Source: Holophagae bacterium (lineage in GTDB: Bacteria; Acidobacteriota; Thermoanaerobaculia; Thermoanaerobaculales; Thermoanaerobaculaceae). From it: a stretch of DNA of 44,342 nt. This document shows positions 16,959-25,419 of the stretch, piece after piece. The stretch lies in contig JAAYVZ010000134.1 of assembly GCA_012516935.1 (NCBI GenBank), positions 1 to 44,342 on the forward strand, in the 5' to 3' direction. A program made the translations under genes and the position numbers. The notes under the pieces were generated by a model. The model searched no databases. It saw only the letters and a program-made list of their open reading frames with translations, and had not been told where the DNA came from. Positions within the stretch are counted from its first letter, which is position 1. Every line of letters starts with the position of its first letter.

Positions 16959-17411
16959 ATGAAACGAACGTTGGTTGTCGCCGTGGTGATGATGGGGCTG
17001 GTGCTCGCGGGAGCGTTGGTGGGGACTGCCGCGCCGACCTATATCGGAGCGGTCAAGTGCAAGATGTGCCACAAGGTGGAGTACGACTCCTGGTTGGCGA
17101 ACGGCACCCATTCGAAAGCGCTGGAGCAAGCCAGGGCCTCGACCGACCCGAAGTGGGACGCGTCGTGCTTGAGCTGCCACGCCACCAACAGCAGCGAGAC
17201 CTCAAAGGGCGTCGAGTGCGAAGCGTGTCATGGCCCGGGCTCCGACTACAAGGCGATGTCGGTCATGAAGGATCAGGCCAAGTCGGTGGCTGCTGGCCTG
17301 ATACTCCAGGACCAGAAGCAGTGCAACCGTTGCCACGACGGCAAAGACCACCACAAGAAGGTGGACTTCGCCACCGGCAAGGACAAGGTGCACGATAAGA
17401 AGGCCAAGTAG
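16959..17411 (+). CDS. Periplasmic tetraheme c-type cytochrome, c554-like (150 aa)
   Basis: Secreted electron carrier. A Sec signal peptide (MKRTLVVAVVMMGLVLAGALVG, cleavage near TAAP) is followed by four c-heme motifs: CKMCH, CLSCH, CEACH and CNRCH. The region YIGAVKCKMCHKVEYDSWLANGTHSKALE and GVECEACHGPGSDY match the cytochrome c554/multiheme family found with nitrate, sulfur or metal respiration. Extra His residues (for example in GTHSKAL and DHHKKV) could give bis-His ligation. The Lys-rich C-terminus implies a basic surface. It sits convergent to the ccm operon, whose products would attach its hemes. It is a single gene with its own promoter and a strong terminator. Confidence 0.9.
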   Translation: MKRTLVVAVVMMGLVLAGALVGTAAPTYIGAVKCKMCHKVEYDSWLANGTHSKALEQARASTDPKWDASCLSCHATNSSETSKGVECEACHGPGSDYKAMSVMKDQAKSVAAGLILQDQKQCNRCHDGKDHHKKVDFATGKDKVHDKKAK

Positions 17412-17466
17412 GACTACGAGCCGCGGCCGAGAATTCCGGCTCGAGTTGCAGCCGCCAACCCAGCGG

Positions 17467-17494
17467 AAAGAACCACCCGACCGGGTGGTTCTTT
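17467..17494. terminator. Bidirectional terminator between cytochrome and ccm operon
   Basis: Perfect 12-bp stem AAAGAACCACCC / GGGTGGTTCTTT with loop GACC. The stem ends in A/T runs on both sides and serves the two convergent units. Confidence 0.85.
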
Positions 17495-17512
17495 CGTCGT
17501 CGGGCAGCGGTG

Positions 17513-19756
17513 TCAGGTTGCCGTCGGGTGCGGGGTTTGGGGGCCGGCATCGCGCGCCCGGCGAAGAAGGGCGGCGGTTCCGCCGACGAGAAGCACGACG
17601 AGGCCGATCCACACCAGGCTGATCGCCGGCTTGATCGTGATCTCGGCGATGAACACGGGCGGCACACCGGGATCGGCGGCCACTTCGCCGACCCCGCCCA
17701 AGACGAGGCGCACCCGGCCCTGATCGGCGTTGATGCCGGCGACCTCGACCCATCCACCGGCCAGGCCCGGAAGCTCGACACGCGAGGAGGTCATGCCGTT
17801 AGGGCCCATGGTCAGTTGCGGGACGAGTGTTTGCTCCCCGTCCTGCCGCACCAGCGTGAGGCGCACTCCGATCGAGAACGTGGCCTCGCCGCCATGTGTT
17901 CCCTCACGAACGAACTGGTCGAACCGCAGCTCCCCACCAGCGACTCTCGTAGCTTCGCTCTTGCCGAGCTCGACGGTGTTGGCCGGTGCCGCGGCCCGTC
18001 CCGGCCTCCACTCGATCGGAGCGACGTAAAGGTCGTGCGAAAGCAGAACGTGCAAATCCGGATTCGCGACCATCTGACCCGACTTCGGGTTGGTCCACAT
18101 CCGCGGCCGCGCAGTCCAAATGGCACCGGAAGCGTCCTTGACCTCGACCAGCATCAGTTGTTTGCCGGGCACCGTGGTGGTGTCGACGCCGCGAAAAACC
18201 AGCGTCCGTCCGAGCGCCCGCACCTCCTGCCCCTCTGGTAGGTTCAGCTTCACGGCCCGGTCGAAGGCGGAGGAGATGACGATGCCGGCGAGCATGAGTG
18301 CGAGCCCGAGATGGGCGAGGTGGCCCCCGGCCCTGAGCAGCGAGCGGGCCCGTAGTGCTTCCACGAGGCGCCAGAGGTTCGAGCCCGCGGCGAAGCTCGC
18401 GGCGGTGAGGAGCGACAGATAGAGCGCTCCCCGGGCGCCGAGCGCGATCGCGAGCGCCGTCCCGGCCAAAGCGGCGACACCGGCCGTCAGCAACCGGCCG
18501 AGCAGCTTTTCGCCCGGCTGCTTCCAGCCGAGGTGAGGGACGAACGCCACCAGCAACGCGATGACGATGCCGATCGGCAGCGTCACCTGGTTGTAGAACG
18601 CAGGACCGACCTGGGATGGCTTCTCGGCCATGCGGGTGAGCAGCGGTGCCGAGGTGCCGAGCAGGACCATACTTGCCGCACCCAGCAGCACCCCGATACC
18701 GACGACCGTGAGCACGCTCCGCGTCCAGAACGGCTCGTCGCCGCGCTCGGAGGGTATTTCTCGCCAACGCCAGGCCAAAAACGCCGCACCGATGAGGAGG
18801 AAGGTGAGGAGATAGGCAACCAACCAACCTGTGATGCCGAGGTCGACGAACGAGTGCACGGAGAAGTCGGAAAGCACACCGGAACGGGTCAGGAACGTCG
18901 CGTAGACGACCAACACGAAGGTGAGGATCGCGAGCGAGAAGTTGAGGCGCCGGAACCTACCTCCGACGCGTTGCAAGAGCAAACCGTGCACCAACGCAGC
19001 CGAGGTGATCCAGGGTACGAGCGAGGCGTTCTCGACCGGGTCCCACCCCCAGTAGCCACCCCAGCCGAGCGTGACGTATGCCCAGTACCCGCCCAGCATG
19101 ATGGCGCAACCGAGCGTGACCAGCGAGACGATCGACCACGGAAGCGCGCGACGTAGCCACTGGTTGTACTGGCGTCGCCACAGCGCGGCCACGGCGAGGG
19201 CGAACGGCACGGCGGTGGCGGCGTAGCCAACGAACATGATCGGCGGGTGAATTACCATCCAGGGGTTTTGCAGCAGTGGGTTGAGCCCCTGCCCGTCGGT
19301 CGGCATCTGGCCCGGGGGCAGTCCCTGAAGGAAGCGGAACGGCGACTGTCTGATCAGGATCAGCACCAATGAAAGCTGCACCAGATTGTAAGGGATCAGG
19401 GTGTGGGCTTCGTCGTCGTCGGAGGAGCGAATGAGCGGAAGCCCGATGAGCAGGCCGGACAACAGCCAGAGCAGGAAGCTTCCCTCTTGGCCTGCCCACA
19501 GGGTCGAGAACAGGTAGACCGGTGGTAACGAGGTGTCCGAGTACGAGTACACGTAGTGGACACGAAAGTCATGCGTCATGATGAGGTAGCTCAGGGCGGC
19601 GGTCGCCAGCCCGACGGCGAAGGCGCTCAGTGTGTAGGCTTGGCGGGCACGGTCGAGCGCCGCCTTCTCTCCTCGAAGGGCGCGCGTGTAAAAGTAGGTC
19701 GACGCAACGAGGGCGACCAGGGCGACCCAGAGGGTCACAGCGCCGGGAACGAACAT
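17513..19756 (-). CDS. ccmF: CcmF, heme lyase component of cytochrome c maturation (747 aa)
   Basis: Large polytopic membrane protein that transfers heme from CcmE to apocytochrome. About 13-15 membrane segments are present. The tryptophan-rich heme-handling motif is WGGYWGWDPVENASLVPW (near residue 235), and LLQNPWMVIHPPIMFVGYA supplies conserved His residues. A further conserved block is YATFLTRSGVLSDFSVHSF. The long periplasmic C-terminal part (about residues 500-700) is a beta-rich domain, followed by a last membrane helix (ISLVWIGLVVLLVGGTAALL). Length is in the upper range of the family. SD GGAGGA precedes ATG 19756, 14 bases after ccmE. No ccmG, ccmH or ccmI follows: the operon ends here at the terminator. 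Confidence 0.95.
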   Translation of the reverse strand: MFVPGAVTLWVALVALVASTYFYTRALRGEKAALDRARQAYTLSAFAVGLATAALSYLIMTHDFRVHYVYSYSDTSLPPVYLFSTLWAGQEGSFLLWLLSGLLIGLPLIRSSDDDEAHTLIPYNLVQLSLVLILIRQSPFRFLQGLPPGQMPTDGQGLNPLLQNPWMVIHPPIMFVGYAATAVPFALAVAALWRRQYNQWLRRALPWSIVSLVTLGCAIMLGGYWAYVTLGWGGYWGWDPVENASLVPWITSAALVHGLLLQRVGGRFRRLNFSLAILTFVLVVYATFLTRSGVLSDFSVHSFVDLGITGWLVAYLLTFLLIGAAFLAWRWREIPSERGDEPFWTRSVLTVVGIGVLLGAASMVLLGTSAPLLTRMAEKPSQVGPAFYNQVTLPIGIVIALLVAFVPHLGWKQPGEKLLGRLLTAGVAALAGTALAIALGARGALYLSLLTAASFAAGSNLWRLVEALRARSLLRAGGHLAHLGLALMLAGIVISSAFDRAVKLNLPEGQEVRALGRTLVFRGVDTTTVPGKQLMLVEVKDASGAIWTARPRMWTNPKSGQMVANPDLHVLLSHDLYVAPIEWRPGRAAAPANTVELGKSEATRVAGGELRFDQFVREGTHGGEATFSIGVRLTLVRQDGEQTLVPQLTMGPNGMTSSRVELPGLAGGWVEVAGINADQGRVRLVLGGVGEVAADPGVPPVFIAEITIKPAISLVWIGLVVLLVGGTAALLRRARDAGPQTPHPTAT

Positions 19757-19770
19757 GCTTCCTCCGGAGA

Positions 19771-20184
19771 TCAGGTGGTGGCCTTCGGCACCTCATCGGG
19801 GTGCCGAGAGCCCTGCTGCTCGTATTTGGACGGACACTTGGTAAGGATACCCTCGGCCTGCAGCAGCCTGCCGTCGAAGCGACCGATCGCCACGATCATG
19901 TCGGCTTCCTTGAGGTTGCCCGGGACGGCACCCGCGTAGGCTACGCGCATGGTGTCACCGCTGTTCTCTCGCAGGGTGAATAGGATGCGGGAGGAGTCGG
20001 CATCGAAGGAGTCGGAGCCGGAGACCAGCGTACCGGTGATCTGAACGGTGCCCCGAGCGGTCCGCGCCTCCTCGAAGGTCACGTACGGCGTGAGGTTGGA
20101 CTTGAAGGCGCCGAACCCGAAGGCCAGGAAACCGACGATGGCCACTACGCCCAGCACGGTCCACAAAGTGCGCCGGCTCTTCAT
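19771..20184 (-). CDS. ccmE: CcmE heme chaperone, CxxxY variant (137 aa)
   Basis: Periplasmic heme chaperone with an N-terminal membrane anchor (LWTVLGVVAIVGFLAFGFGAF) and the OB-fold domain (VQITGTLVSGSD ... RILFTLRENSGDTMRVAYAGAVPGNLKEADMIVAIGRFDGRLLQAEGIL). The heme-binding site is normally H-x3-Y; here it is C117-P-S-K-Y121 (ILTKCPSKYE). Cys-type CcmE proteins are established in some Desulfovibrio, other bacteria and archaea, and bind heme covalently through the Cys in the so-called System I*. The ATG overlaps the ccmD stop (ATGA) and has GAGGAGGA upstream. Confidence 0.93.
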   Translation of the reverse strand: MKSRRTLWTVLGVVAIVGFLAFGFGAFKSNLTPYVTFEEARTARGTVQITGTLVSGSDSFDADSSRILFTLRENSGDTMRVAYAGAVPGNLKEADMIVAIGRFDGRLLQAEGILTKCPSKYEQQGSRHPDEVPKATT

Positions 20185-20294
20185 TCCTCCTCCTCGAGGC
20201 GGCGCAGCCGCCGCCCGAGCCCCAGGCAATAGGCAAAAACGCCGGCCCAGATCACTACCATCACAACGGCCAGCCAGACCATGCTCGTCGTCAT
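20181..20294 (-). CDS. ccmD: CcmD, small membrane protein (37 aa)
   Basis: A 37-residue single-span protein too short for ordinary ORF lists: MTTSMVWLAVVMVVIWAG, then FAYCLGLGRRLRRLEEEE. It has one hydrophobic helix followed by a positively then negatively charged tail, as in CcmD, which helps release heme-loaded CcmE from CcmABC. It lies between ccmC and ccmE, its usual position. The stop overlaps the ccmE start, and GGAGG precedes its ATG. Confidence 0.82.
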   Translation of the reverse strand: MTTSMVWLAVVMVVIWAGVFAYCLGLGRRLRRLEEEE

Positions 20295-20297
20295 CGC

Positions 20298-20984
20298 TCA
20301 CGCCTCCTCGCGGCTGTGACGGGCGGCGAGCACCCGCGCCAGACGCACCTCGAACGAGTACAACCACGCGAACAGCCCCGTGAATCCCGCCAGTGCCGAG
20401 AAGAGCACCAGCCGCATCCCCGGGTCCATCTTGAAGCGCACGGCCCCCTGCGTCGCCTCCACCAGGTTGGGGTGCAACGAGGAGTAGACACGAGGGATGA
20501 CGAAGATGAGGAACGGCATGGTCACGAAAGCGAAGATCGCAAAGGCGGCTGCGAGGCTCGCCCGGCGCTCCTCGTCGACGACCGCCTGGCGCAGGGCGAA
20601 GTACGCCGCGTAGATCAGCAACAGGATGACGATCGAGGTCTCCCGGGGGTCCCAGTTCCAGAACATCCCCCACTCGAGCTTGGCGAAGATCGAGCCGGTG
20701 ACGGTGGCCAAAATCGCGAACAGCATCCCCAGCCGTGCCGCGGCAGCGGCTCGGGCGTCGTCGAGGGGAGCTCGCGTGCGCAAATAGCGAATCGAGGCTA
20801 CGAGATTGACGCAAAACGCCAGTACTGCTACCCAGGCTTGCGGTACATGGAAGAACACGATGCGGAAGGAGTCTCCGTGAAACCCCGCGGCAGCCGGCGC
20901 CCACAGCAGCCCGGCGACGGTCACCCCGGCGAGCCAGAGCCCCAGCACCCACGGGAGCACGGCTTTCAGCGCATCTTTAGTCAC
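20298..20984 (-). CDS. ccmC: CcmC, heme transfer to CcmE (228 aa)
   Basis: Six-helix membrane protein that loads heme onto CcmE. The WWD-type motif is WGMFWNWDPRETSIVILLLIYAAYFALR. Conserved His residues occur in FFHVPQAW and in SSLHPNLV. It starts with GTG (20984), overlapping the end of ccmB by eight bases. It is functionally tied to the Cys-type CcmE next door. Confidence 0.95.
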   Translation of the reverse strand: MTKDALKAVLPWVLGLWLAGVTVAGLLWAPAAAGFHGDSFRIVFFHVPQAWVAVLAFCVNLVASIRYLRTRAPLDDARAAAAARLGMLFAILATVTGSIFAKLEWGMFWNWDPRETSIVILLLIYAAYFALRQAVVDEERRASLAAAFAIFAFVTMPFLIFVIPRVYSSLHPNLVEATQGAVRFKMDPGMRLVLFSALAGFTGLFAWLYSFEVRLARVLAARHSREEA

Positions 20985-21666
20985 GCCACACCACCGGGAA
21001 CAGCAGCAGCGCCGTCACCATCGTCACGCCCCCGAGCGAGGAGATCGCCCTCAACGCCGGCAACACCGCCCCGAGCTCGGGGCTTCCCACCGCGGCCCGC
21101 GTGCCGGCGATCGCCGCCACCAGTAGTGGCAGCAACAAGGGTAGCGCGAGAATTGGGAAGAGGGTGTTGGAGCCCGAGGCCCTGGCGATCAGTGCGGCCA
21201 CGAACGTCGCCGAAATCGACAGTGTCGCACCTCCGGCCAACATCACCAGCACGAGGCCCAGTACGCCTTCGATCCGCAACCCCATGAGGCCGCAATAGAG
21301 CGGGACGACGACCACCTCCAGTGCCAGGAGCAGGAGCAAGTTGAAAACCAGCTTGCCGAGCAGGACGGCGTGCGGACGAGCAGCCAGCCGCAGCGTCTTC
21401 GCGGTGTGGGCGTCCTCCTCCTTGACGAATACGCGGGCAAGCCCGGCCATGGAGGCGAAGAAGAGGATGATCCAAAGCAGCGCCGAGAGCAGGAACGGGC
21501 GGTCGTTCTCCGCCAGGCTGTACGGCCCAATCTGGTAGGCGACGGCGATCAGGGTGGTGATTGCGAACAAGCCGATAGCGGAGAGGGCAACCCGCTGCCG
21601 CAGCTCCGACGCAAGCTCCTTGCACACAATCGCCAGGCTCTCAGCCAGCAAGCTCGATCTTCGCAT
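20977..21666 (-). CDS. ccmB: CcmB, ABC transporter permease for cytochrome c maturation
   Basis: About 229 residues with six hydrophobic segments (for example LLWIILFFASMAGLARVF and LVFNLLLLLALEVVVVPLY). The block ENDRPFLLSALLWIILFFASMAGLARVFVKEEDAHTAKTLRLAARP is characteristic of CcmB. It works with CcmA in ATP-driven release of holo-CcmE. The start is ATG 21666 (a GTG three bases upstream is also possible) and lies inside the end of ccmA by 26 bases, so the two are translationally coupled. Confidence 0.93.
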   Translation of the reverse strand: MRRSSLLAESLAIVCKELASELRQRVALSAIGLFAITTLIAVAYQIGPYSLAENDRPFLLSALLWIILFFASMAGLARVFVKEEDAHTAKTLRLAARPHAVLLGKLVFNLLLLLALEVVVVPLYCGLMGLRIEGVLGLVLVMLAGGATLSISATFVAALIARASGSNTLFPILALPLLLPLLVAAIAGTRAAVGSPELGAVLPALRAISSLGGVTMVTALLLFPVVWRD

Positions 21667-22261
21667 CACCCCAGGCTATCTCCCGTGGATCGTTGGTGGC
21701 CACCGCTATCGCAGTCGTGGGTTTGAGCCGCTCGACCAGCGTCCCGAGCCGCAGGTGCCCGTCCGCATCGAGATTGGCGGAGGGCTCATCGAGCAGCAGG
21801 ACTTCTGGGAGGTGCAGCGTCGCCTGGGCCAGCTTCACCCGCTGCCGCATCCCCGAGGAGAACGCCGCGATGAGCCGGTCGTGATGTGCGGCGGCGAGCC
21901 CCAGCTCCTCGAGCAGCGTGCCGAGTGGCCCGTCGCCGTTGTAGCACCCGCGCAAGCGGGCGAACAGGCGCAGGTTCGCGAGCGCTGACAGCTCCTCGTA
22001 CGGTGCCATGTCCGGTGCCGCCATGCCGAGCCGGGGGTACCAGTCGTCGCGAGGCAGAGGCACGTCGCCGTCCAGATAGCGGACCTCTCCGTACGAGGGG
22101 CGCAGAAGCCCGGCCAGGATGTTGAGCAGCGTCGACTTGCCCGAGCCGTTCGGCCCGGCGACGACGAGCAGGTGGCCGGGACGCACCTCCCCGCCGACCC
22201 CGGCCAGCACCCGCTGCCGCCCGAACCGCTTGGTCACGCCGTCGAACCGCACCGTCACCAC
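21641..22261 (-). CDS. ccmA: CcmA, ATPase of cytochrome c maturation
   Basis: ABC ATPase of 206 residues: Walker A AGPNGSGKST, signature FSSGMRQRVKLAQA, Walker B VLLLDEPSANLD and a C-terminal AVATNDP switch region. It powers the CcmABCD complex. I choose GTG 22261: the protein then begins VVTVRFDGVTKRFG as CcmA usually does, and a TTAAAT box ends six bases upstream. The open frame extends to an ATG at 22303 without reason to use it. It is the first gene of the ccmABCDEF operon. Confidence 0.92.
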   Translation of the reverse strand: MVTVRFDGVTKRFGRQRVLAGVGGEVRPGHLLVVAGPNGSGKSTLLNILAGLLRPSYGEVRYLDGDVPLPRDDWYPRLGMAAPDMAPYEELSALANLRLFARLRGCYNGDGPLGTLLEELGLAAAHHDRLIAAFSSGMRQRVKLAQATLHLPEVLLLDEPSANLDADGHLRLGTLVERLKPTTAIAVATNDPREIAWGDAKIELAG

Positions 22262-22267
22262 GCCGGC

Positions 22268-22273
22268 ATTTAA
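22268..22273 (-). promoter_or_regulatory. -10-like box (TTAAAT) of ccm operon, leaderless start
   Basis: On the minus strand TTAAAT is followed by six bases and then GTG, with no ribosome site at proper distance. The match to TATAAT is four of six. Confidence 0.4.
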
Positions 22274-22382
22274 AACGATAACCTCCCGGATGACAACGCC
22301 CAAGAAGCACCTTCCAACGACCCCGGTGGCGCTCCGACGGACGCAGCTTCGTCCGAGTCGGGCTCGGACAGGGGTGAGCGAA

Positions 22383-22391
22383 TGCTATCCT
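22383..22391 (+). promoter_or_regulatory. Extended -10 (TGC-TATCCT) of GT39-like gene, leaderless
   Basis: TATCCT ends six bases before the GTG start. CGGACA at 22365-22370 could be a weak -35 (15-base spacing). Confidence 0.5.
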
Positions 22392-22397
22392 CCGCGT

Positions 22398-24617
22398 GTG
22401 CTGGCAGCGGTTTTCGGGGGACGGAAGCTGTGGAAACGGGTGCTGCCGTGGCCGCTAGTCCCCTCCTCGCGGCGAGAGGTTTCGGTGCTCGCGAGTCTGG
22501 CGGCACTGGTGGGCGTGCTGTTGTCGCGGCTGATGCTGCTCGCGGACGGGCCGTGGGAGCAGGACGAGGCACTGTTGGCGGCTGGGGTCGTCGACTTCGA
22601 TCCCGCCAGGCATATGCCGCTGCCGCCGGGCTTTCCGCTGTGGATTCTGCTCGGGAGGTTGGTGAGGCTGTGTGGCGCCGACGACCCGGTGTTGGCGCTG
22701 CAGATCGCGAGCAGCGTGCTGTCGGTGGTGGGGCTCTGGGCGTTGGTTGGTCTCTGGGACAGGGTGGCCGGCCGGACGGTGGCCCTGGGTGGTGCCCTCG
22801 TGGCGGCTTTCTTGCCCGGAGTCTGGGCGCACGCCGGCAGAGCGTTTTCGGAGACCCCGGCGACCGCGCTCGCTCTCGTCGCCTTCGGGCTCTGGCTGCA
22901 CGGCGGGCGGCTCGCCTTCGTCCCGGGCGTTCTCGCAATGACCGCCGCCGCGCTCGTCCGCCCCCCGCTCGCTCCGCTGTTCATCGTGGCCGTGGCTCTG
23001 GCGGCCTGGCGGGTGCGCGACGATATGCCTCGCCTGCTGACCGCGGGCGCCGCCGCCTCGGCGCTCGTGCTGCTGGTTGTGCTGCCACTCGTGGGCGAGG
23101 CGGGGGGCTGGCGGATGTACTGGGAGGCGGGGCGGGCTCATGCCGGGGAGCACTTCGTCGGGCTCGCCGATATGTCACGCTCGATCGACGGCCTGGGGTG
23201 GGTGCGCGGGCTTGGAAACGCGCCGGTATCCGTCGCTTTCACGGCCCTCGCCGGGCTCGGTTGGTGGCGCTGGCGGCGCGCTCTCGGGCCGCTGTGGTGG
23301 CCGGGCTCCCTCGCCGGTGGTTGGCTGGCGTACTTGCTGCTTTTCGTACACAACCCCACCTACCCGCGGTACTTCGTCCTCGCCTGGGTGCTGGCGGCCA
23401 CTCCGGCGTTGGCAGCGGCATCGTGGCTGCTGCGTCGCCCGCGGCTGGCGCCGGCGCTGGTGGGGCTGGCAGTGGCCGCCAGCGTATGGTGGGTGTGGCC
23501 CGCACTGCGATACATGCACGCACACCCGCTGCCCGTCATCGGCGCCCTGCGCCAGGTGGCGGACGAGGGCAGGGGGGTGCTGGTATTCGAGGACTCGCTT
23601 TTCTCTTTCCGGGAGGTGACATACCGCACCGGAGAGCTGCGCCTGCGCTCGTTGCGCGTGAGCGAGATCCCGCCACGCCGGCTCAACCTCGGAGGCCAGC
23701 CGATCTGGTTTCTCACCGAGTCGGCAGGACAAGACCTCTCCAGCCCGATATCCCGGGTCGTCGAGTCCAAAGTCGACGAGCCGCGGGTTGTGCGCCTGTC
23801 CCAGGAGCGTTTCCTGCATGTCCGTTTGGTCCGCAATCCGGTCTTGGCGTGGCGCGGTGCATCGGTCCCGGAGCTCGAGGGGAGCGATCGCTTCATCTGG
23901 TTCGGCAAGCGCTCGCAAATCCTCGTGCCGCCGGTCAGCGGGGCGGGAGCGCTGGCGCTGGCGATCGAGGTCCACCCCGACTTGCCGGACCTGCCTGTGC
24001 ACGCAACGGTAGCCGGTACACCGACCCTCGAGACGGTGCTCCGCCCGGGCCGCCAGATCGTGCGCGTTCCGCTGCCACCACACCCCGAGCGCAACCGGAT
24101 GGCGCAGATCATGCCGGTGACCATCGAGACCGGGCGCGAGCTCCGGATTCACGGTGACTACCGCTCGCTCGCCTTTCGCGTGTTCCGTGTCTCGGTCGAG
24201 GCACCGCCGTTCCGCGCTGCCCCGTCGGCGTTCTTCCCCGAGGAAGCCTCGCTGTTCGGGGCGGTTGCCCAGGCAGAGGGCTTTTACGGGCCGGAGCTCA
24301 TGGGTCAGCCGGCCCGTCCGGCGGTATGGGCGGGGCCTGTGGCGCGGGTGCGCCTGCCGGCCAGCGCCGGCCTGATCGGGGTGGAGATGCTGGCGCCGCG
24401 ACCCGAGCCGGCGGACGTCGAGCTGCGCCTCGGCGAGGTGCGGACGCAGGTGCGGGTCGGCCCGGAGGGGTGCCAGGTGGCGTTGCCGGTGCCCGGCGAG
24501 CGAGCATCGAGCCAGATGGTCGAGCTCGAGCTGCGGTCGACCGTCTTCGTCCCGGGGGGCGGAGACGAGAGGAAGCTCGGGGTCGCAGTCAGTCGAATCT
24601 GGTTCGTACCTCAGTAG
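22398..24617 (+). CDS. GT39/GT83-like membrane glycosyltransferase (739 aa)
   Basis: The N-terminal half is polytopic (about ten hydrophobic segments to residue ~390) and resembles lipid-linked-sugar glycosyltransferases of the PMT/ArnT type. Just after the first membrane helix comes DGPWEQDEALLAAGVVDFDP, an acidic E-x-D-type loop in the place of the catalytic Asp of that clan, followed by PPGFPLW. The C-terminal ~350 residues are periplasmic and beta-rich (two probable jelly-roll/Ig-like parts, for example ALALAIEVHPDLPDLPVHATVAG). The acceptor and the sugar are unknown. It starts at GTG 22398, six bases after its -10; the open frame upstream runs into the divergent ccm promoter region and is not coding. 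Confidence 0.7.
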   Translation: MLAAVFGGRKLWKRVLPWPLVPSSRREVSVLASLAALVGVLLSRLMLLADGPWEQDEALLAAGVVDFDPARHMPLPPGFPLWILLGRLVRLCGADDPVLALQIASSVLSVVGLWALVGLWDRVAGRTVALGGALVAAFLPGVWAHAGRAFSETPATALALVAFGLWLHGGRLAFVPGVLAMTAAALVRPPLAPLFIVAVALAAWRVRDDMPRLLTAGAAASALVLLVVLPLVGEAGGWRMYWEAGRAHAGEHFVGLADMSRSIDGLGWVRGLGNAPVSVAFTALAGLGWWRWRRALGPLWWPGSLAGGWLAYLLLFVHNPTYPRYFVLAWVLAATPALAAASWLLRRPRLAPALVGLAVAASVWWVWPALRYMHAHPLPVIGALRQVADEGRGVLVFEDSLFSFREVTYRTGELRLRSLRVSEIPPRRLNLGGQPIWFLTESAGQDLSSPISRVVESKVDEPRVVRLSQERFLHVRLVRNPVLAWRGASVPELEGSDRFIWFGKRSQILVPPVSGAGALALAIEVHPDLPDLPVHATVAGTPTLETVLRPGRQIVRVPLPPHPERNRMAQIMPVTIETGRELRIHGDYRSLAFRVFRVSVEAPPFRAAPSAFFPEEASLFGAVAQAEGFYGPELMGQPARPAVWAGPVARVRLPASAGLIGVEMLAPRPEPADVELRLGEVRTQVRVGPEGCQVALPVPGERASSQMVELELRSTVFVPGGGDERKLGVAVSRIWFVPQ

Positions 24618-24678
24618 CCGGTACCACTCGCAGCTTCGGCCCGCCGTGCGCGGCCCGGACGCACCGCCAGTTGCGGGC

Positions 24679-24684
24679 TACAAT
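24679..24684 (+). promoter_or_regulatory. -10 box (TACAAT) of Lrp gene, leaderless
   Basis: TACAAT ends six bases before the ATG at 24691 and no Shine-Dalgarno site exists between them, so the mRNA would begin at the start codon. Confidence 0.55.
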
Positions 24685-24690
24685 TGCTTC

Positions 24691-25197
24691 ATGAGCCTGG
24701 ATATCATCGACACCTGCATTCTCTCCTCGCTGCAAGAGAACGGTCGGATGCCCCTATCGGAGATCGCGCGGCGCGCCGGAGTGGCGCCCGCGATCGTCCA
24801 CGAGCGCCTGGCCAAGCTGCGCAAGAGCGGAATCGTCCGGGGGTTTTGCGTGCGCCTCGATCCGCGGCTGCTGGGCTACACCGTGACCGCACTGATTCAC
24901 CTGCGCACCGGGTTGGCGGCCGAGGTGGGCAAGACCATCGAGGGTCTTTCCGCTATCCCGGAGGTGGAGGAAGTGCACGTCGTGACCGGGGAGTACGACC
25001 TCGTGATCAAGGTGCGGGCGTGCGACACCGAGCACCTCCAGCAGCTCTTGGTCAGGCGTATCCACAAAGTGACCGGCATCGCTCGCTCGGCCACCGAGGT
25101 CTGCATGACGTCGCCGTTGGAGCGCCTCGGCCCTCTCGTGTCGCCTCCCGTTCCCGTGCCCCCGGCAGACCAGGCCCGCGGGCGTGACGCCTGGTAG
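24691..25197 (+). CDS. Lrp/AsnC family transcriptional regulator (168 aa)
   Basis: N-terminal winged helix-turn-helix (IIDTCILSSLQENGRMPLSEIARRAGVAPAIVHERLAKLRKSGIVRGF) followed by the RAM/AsnC ligand-binding domain (ALIHLRTGLAAEVGKTIEGLSAIPEVEEVHVVTGEYDLVIKVRACDTEHLQQLL). GEYDLV is the usual effector-loop motif. It probably senses an amino acid or related metabolite. The C-terminal 25 residues are Pro-rich and extra. It is a single gene, convergent with the secreted M4-like protein. The ~220 bases after it hold no gene and no clear terminator. Confidence 0.92.
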   Translation: MSLDIIDTCILSSLQENGRMPLSEIARRAGVAPAIVHERLAKLRKSGIVRGFCVRLDPRLLGYTVTALIHLRTGLAAEVGKTIEGLSAIPEVEEVHVVTGEYDLVIKVRACDTEHLQQLLVRRIHKVTGIARSATEVCMTSPLERLGPLVSPPVPVPPADQARGRDAW

Positions 25198-25419
25198 GTC
25201 CGTCCCACCCGCCAGCCCGTTTGGTCGGGAGTCGGCTGGTGAGGGCTGCTCCCCGCTCCATCCACTCGGAACGGCCGCCCCTGTCTCCTCCGGACTCCGC
25301 GTCGTGGCCATCGACGCGGCCGCTGGCCCTCCTCGCGTAGCGTCGGGACACGGGCCACAGAAAGGCAGGGTCCCGCTGCGTGGCGAGGCCTTCTACTCGG
25401 GGCAGGCAGAGGAGGTTCG

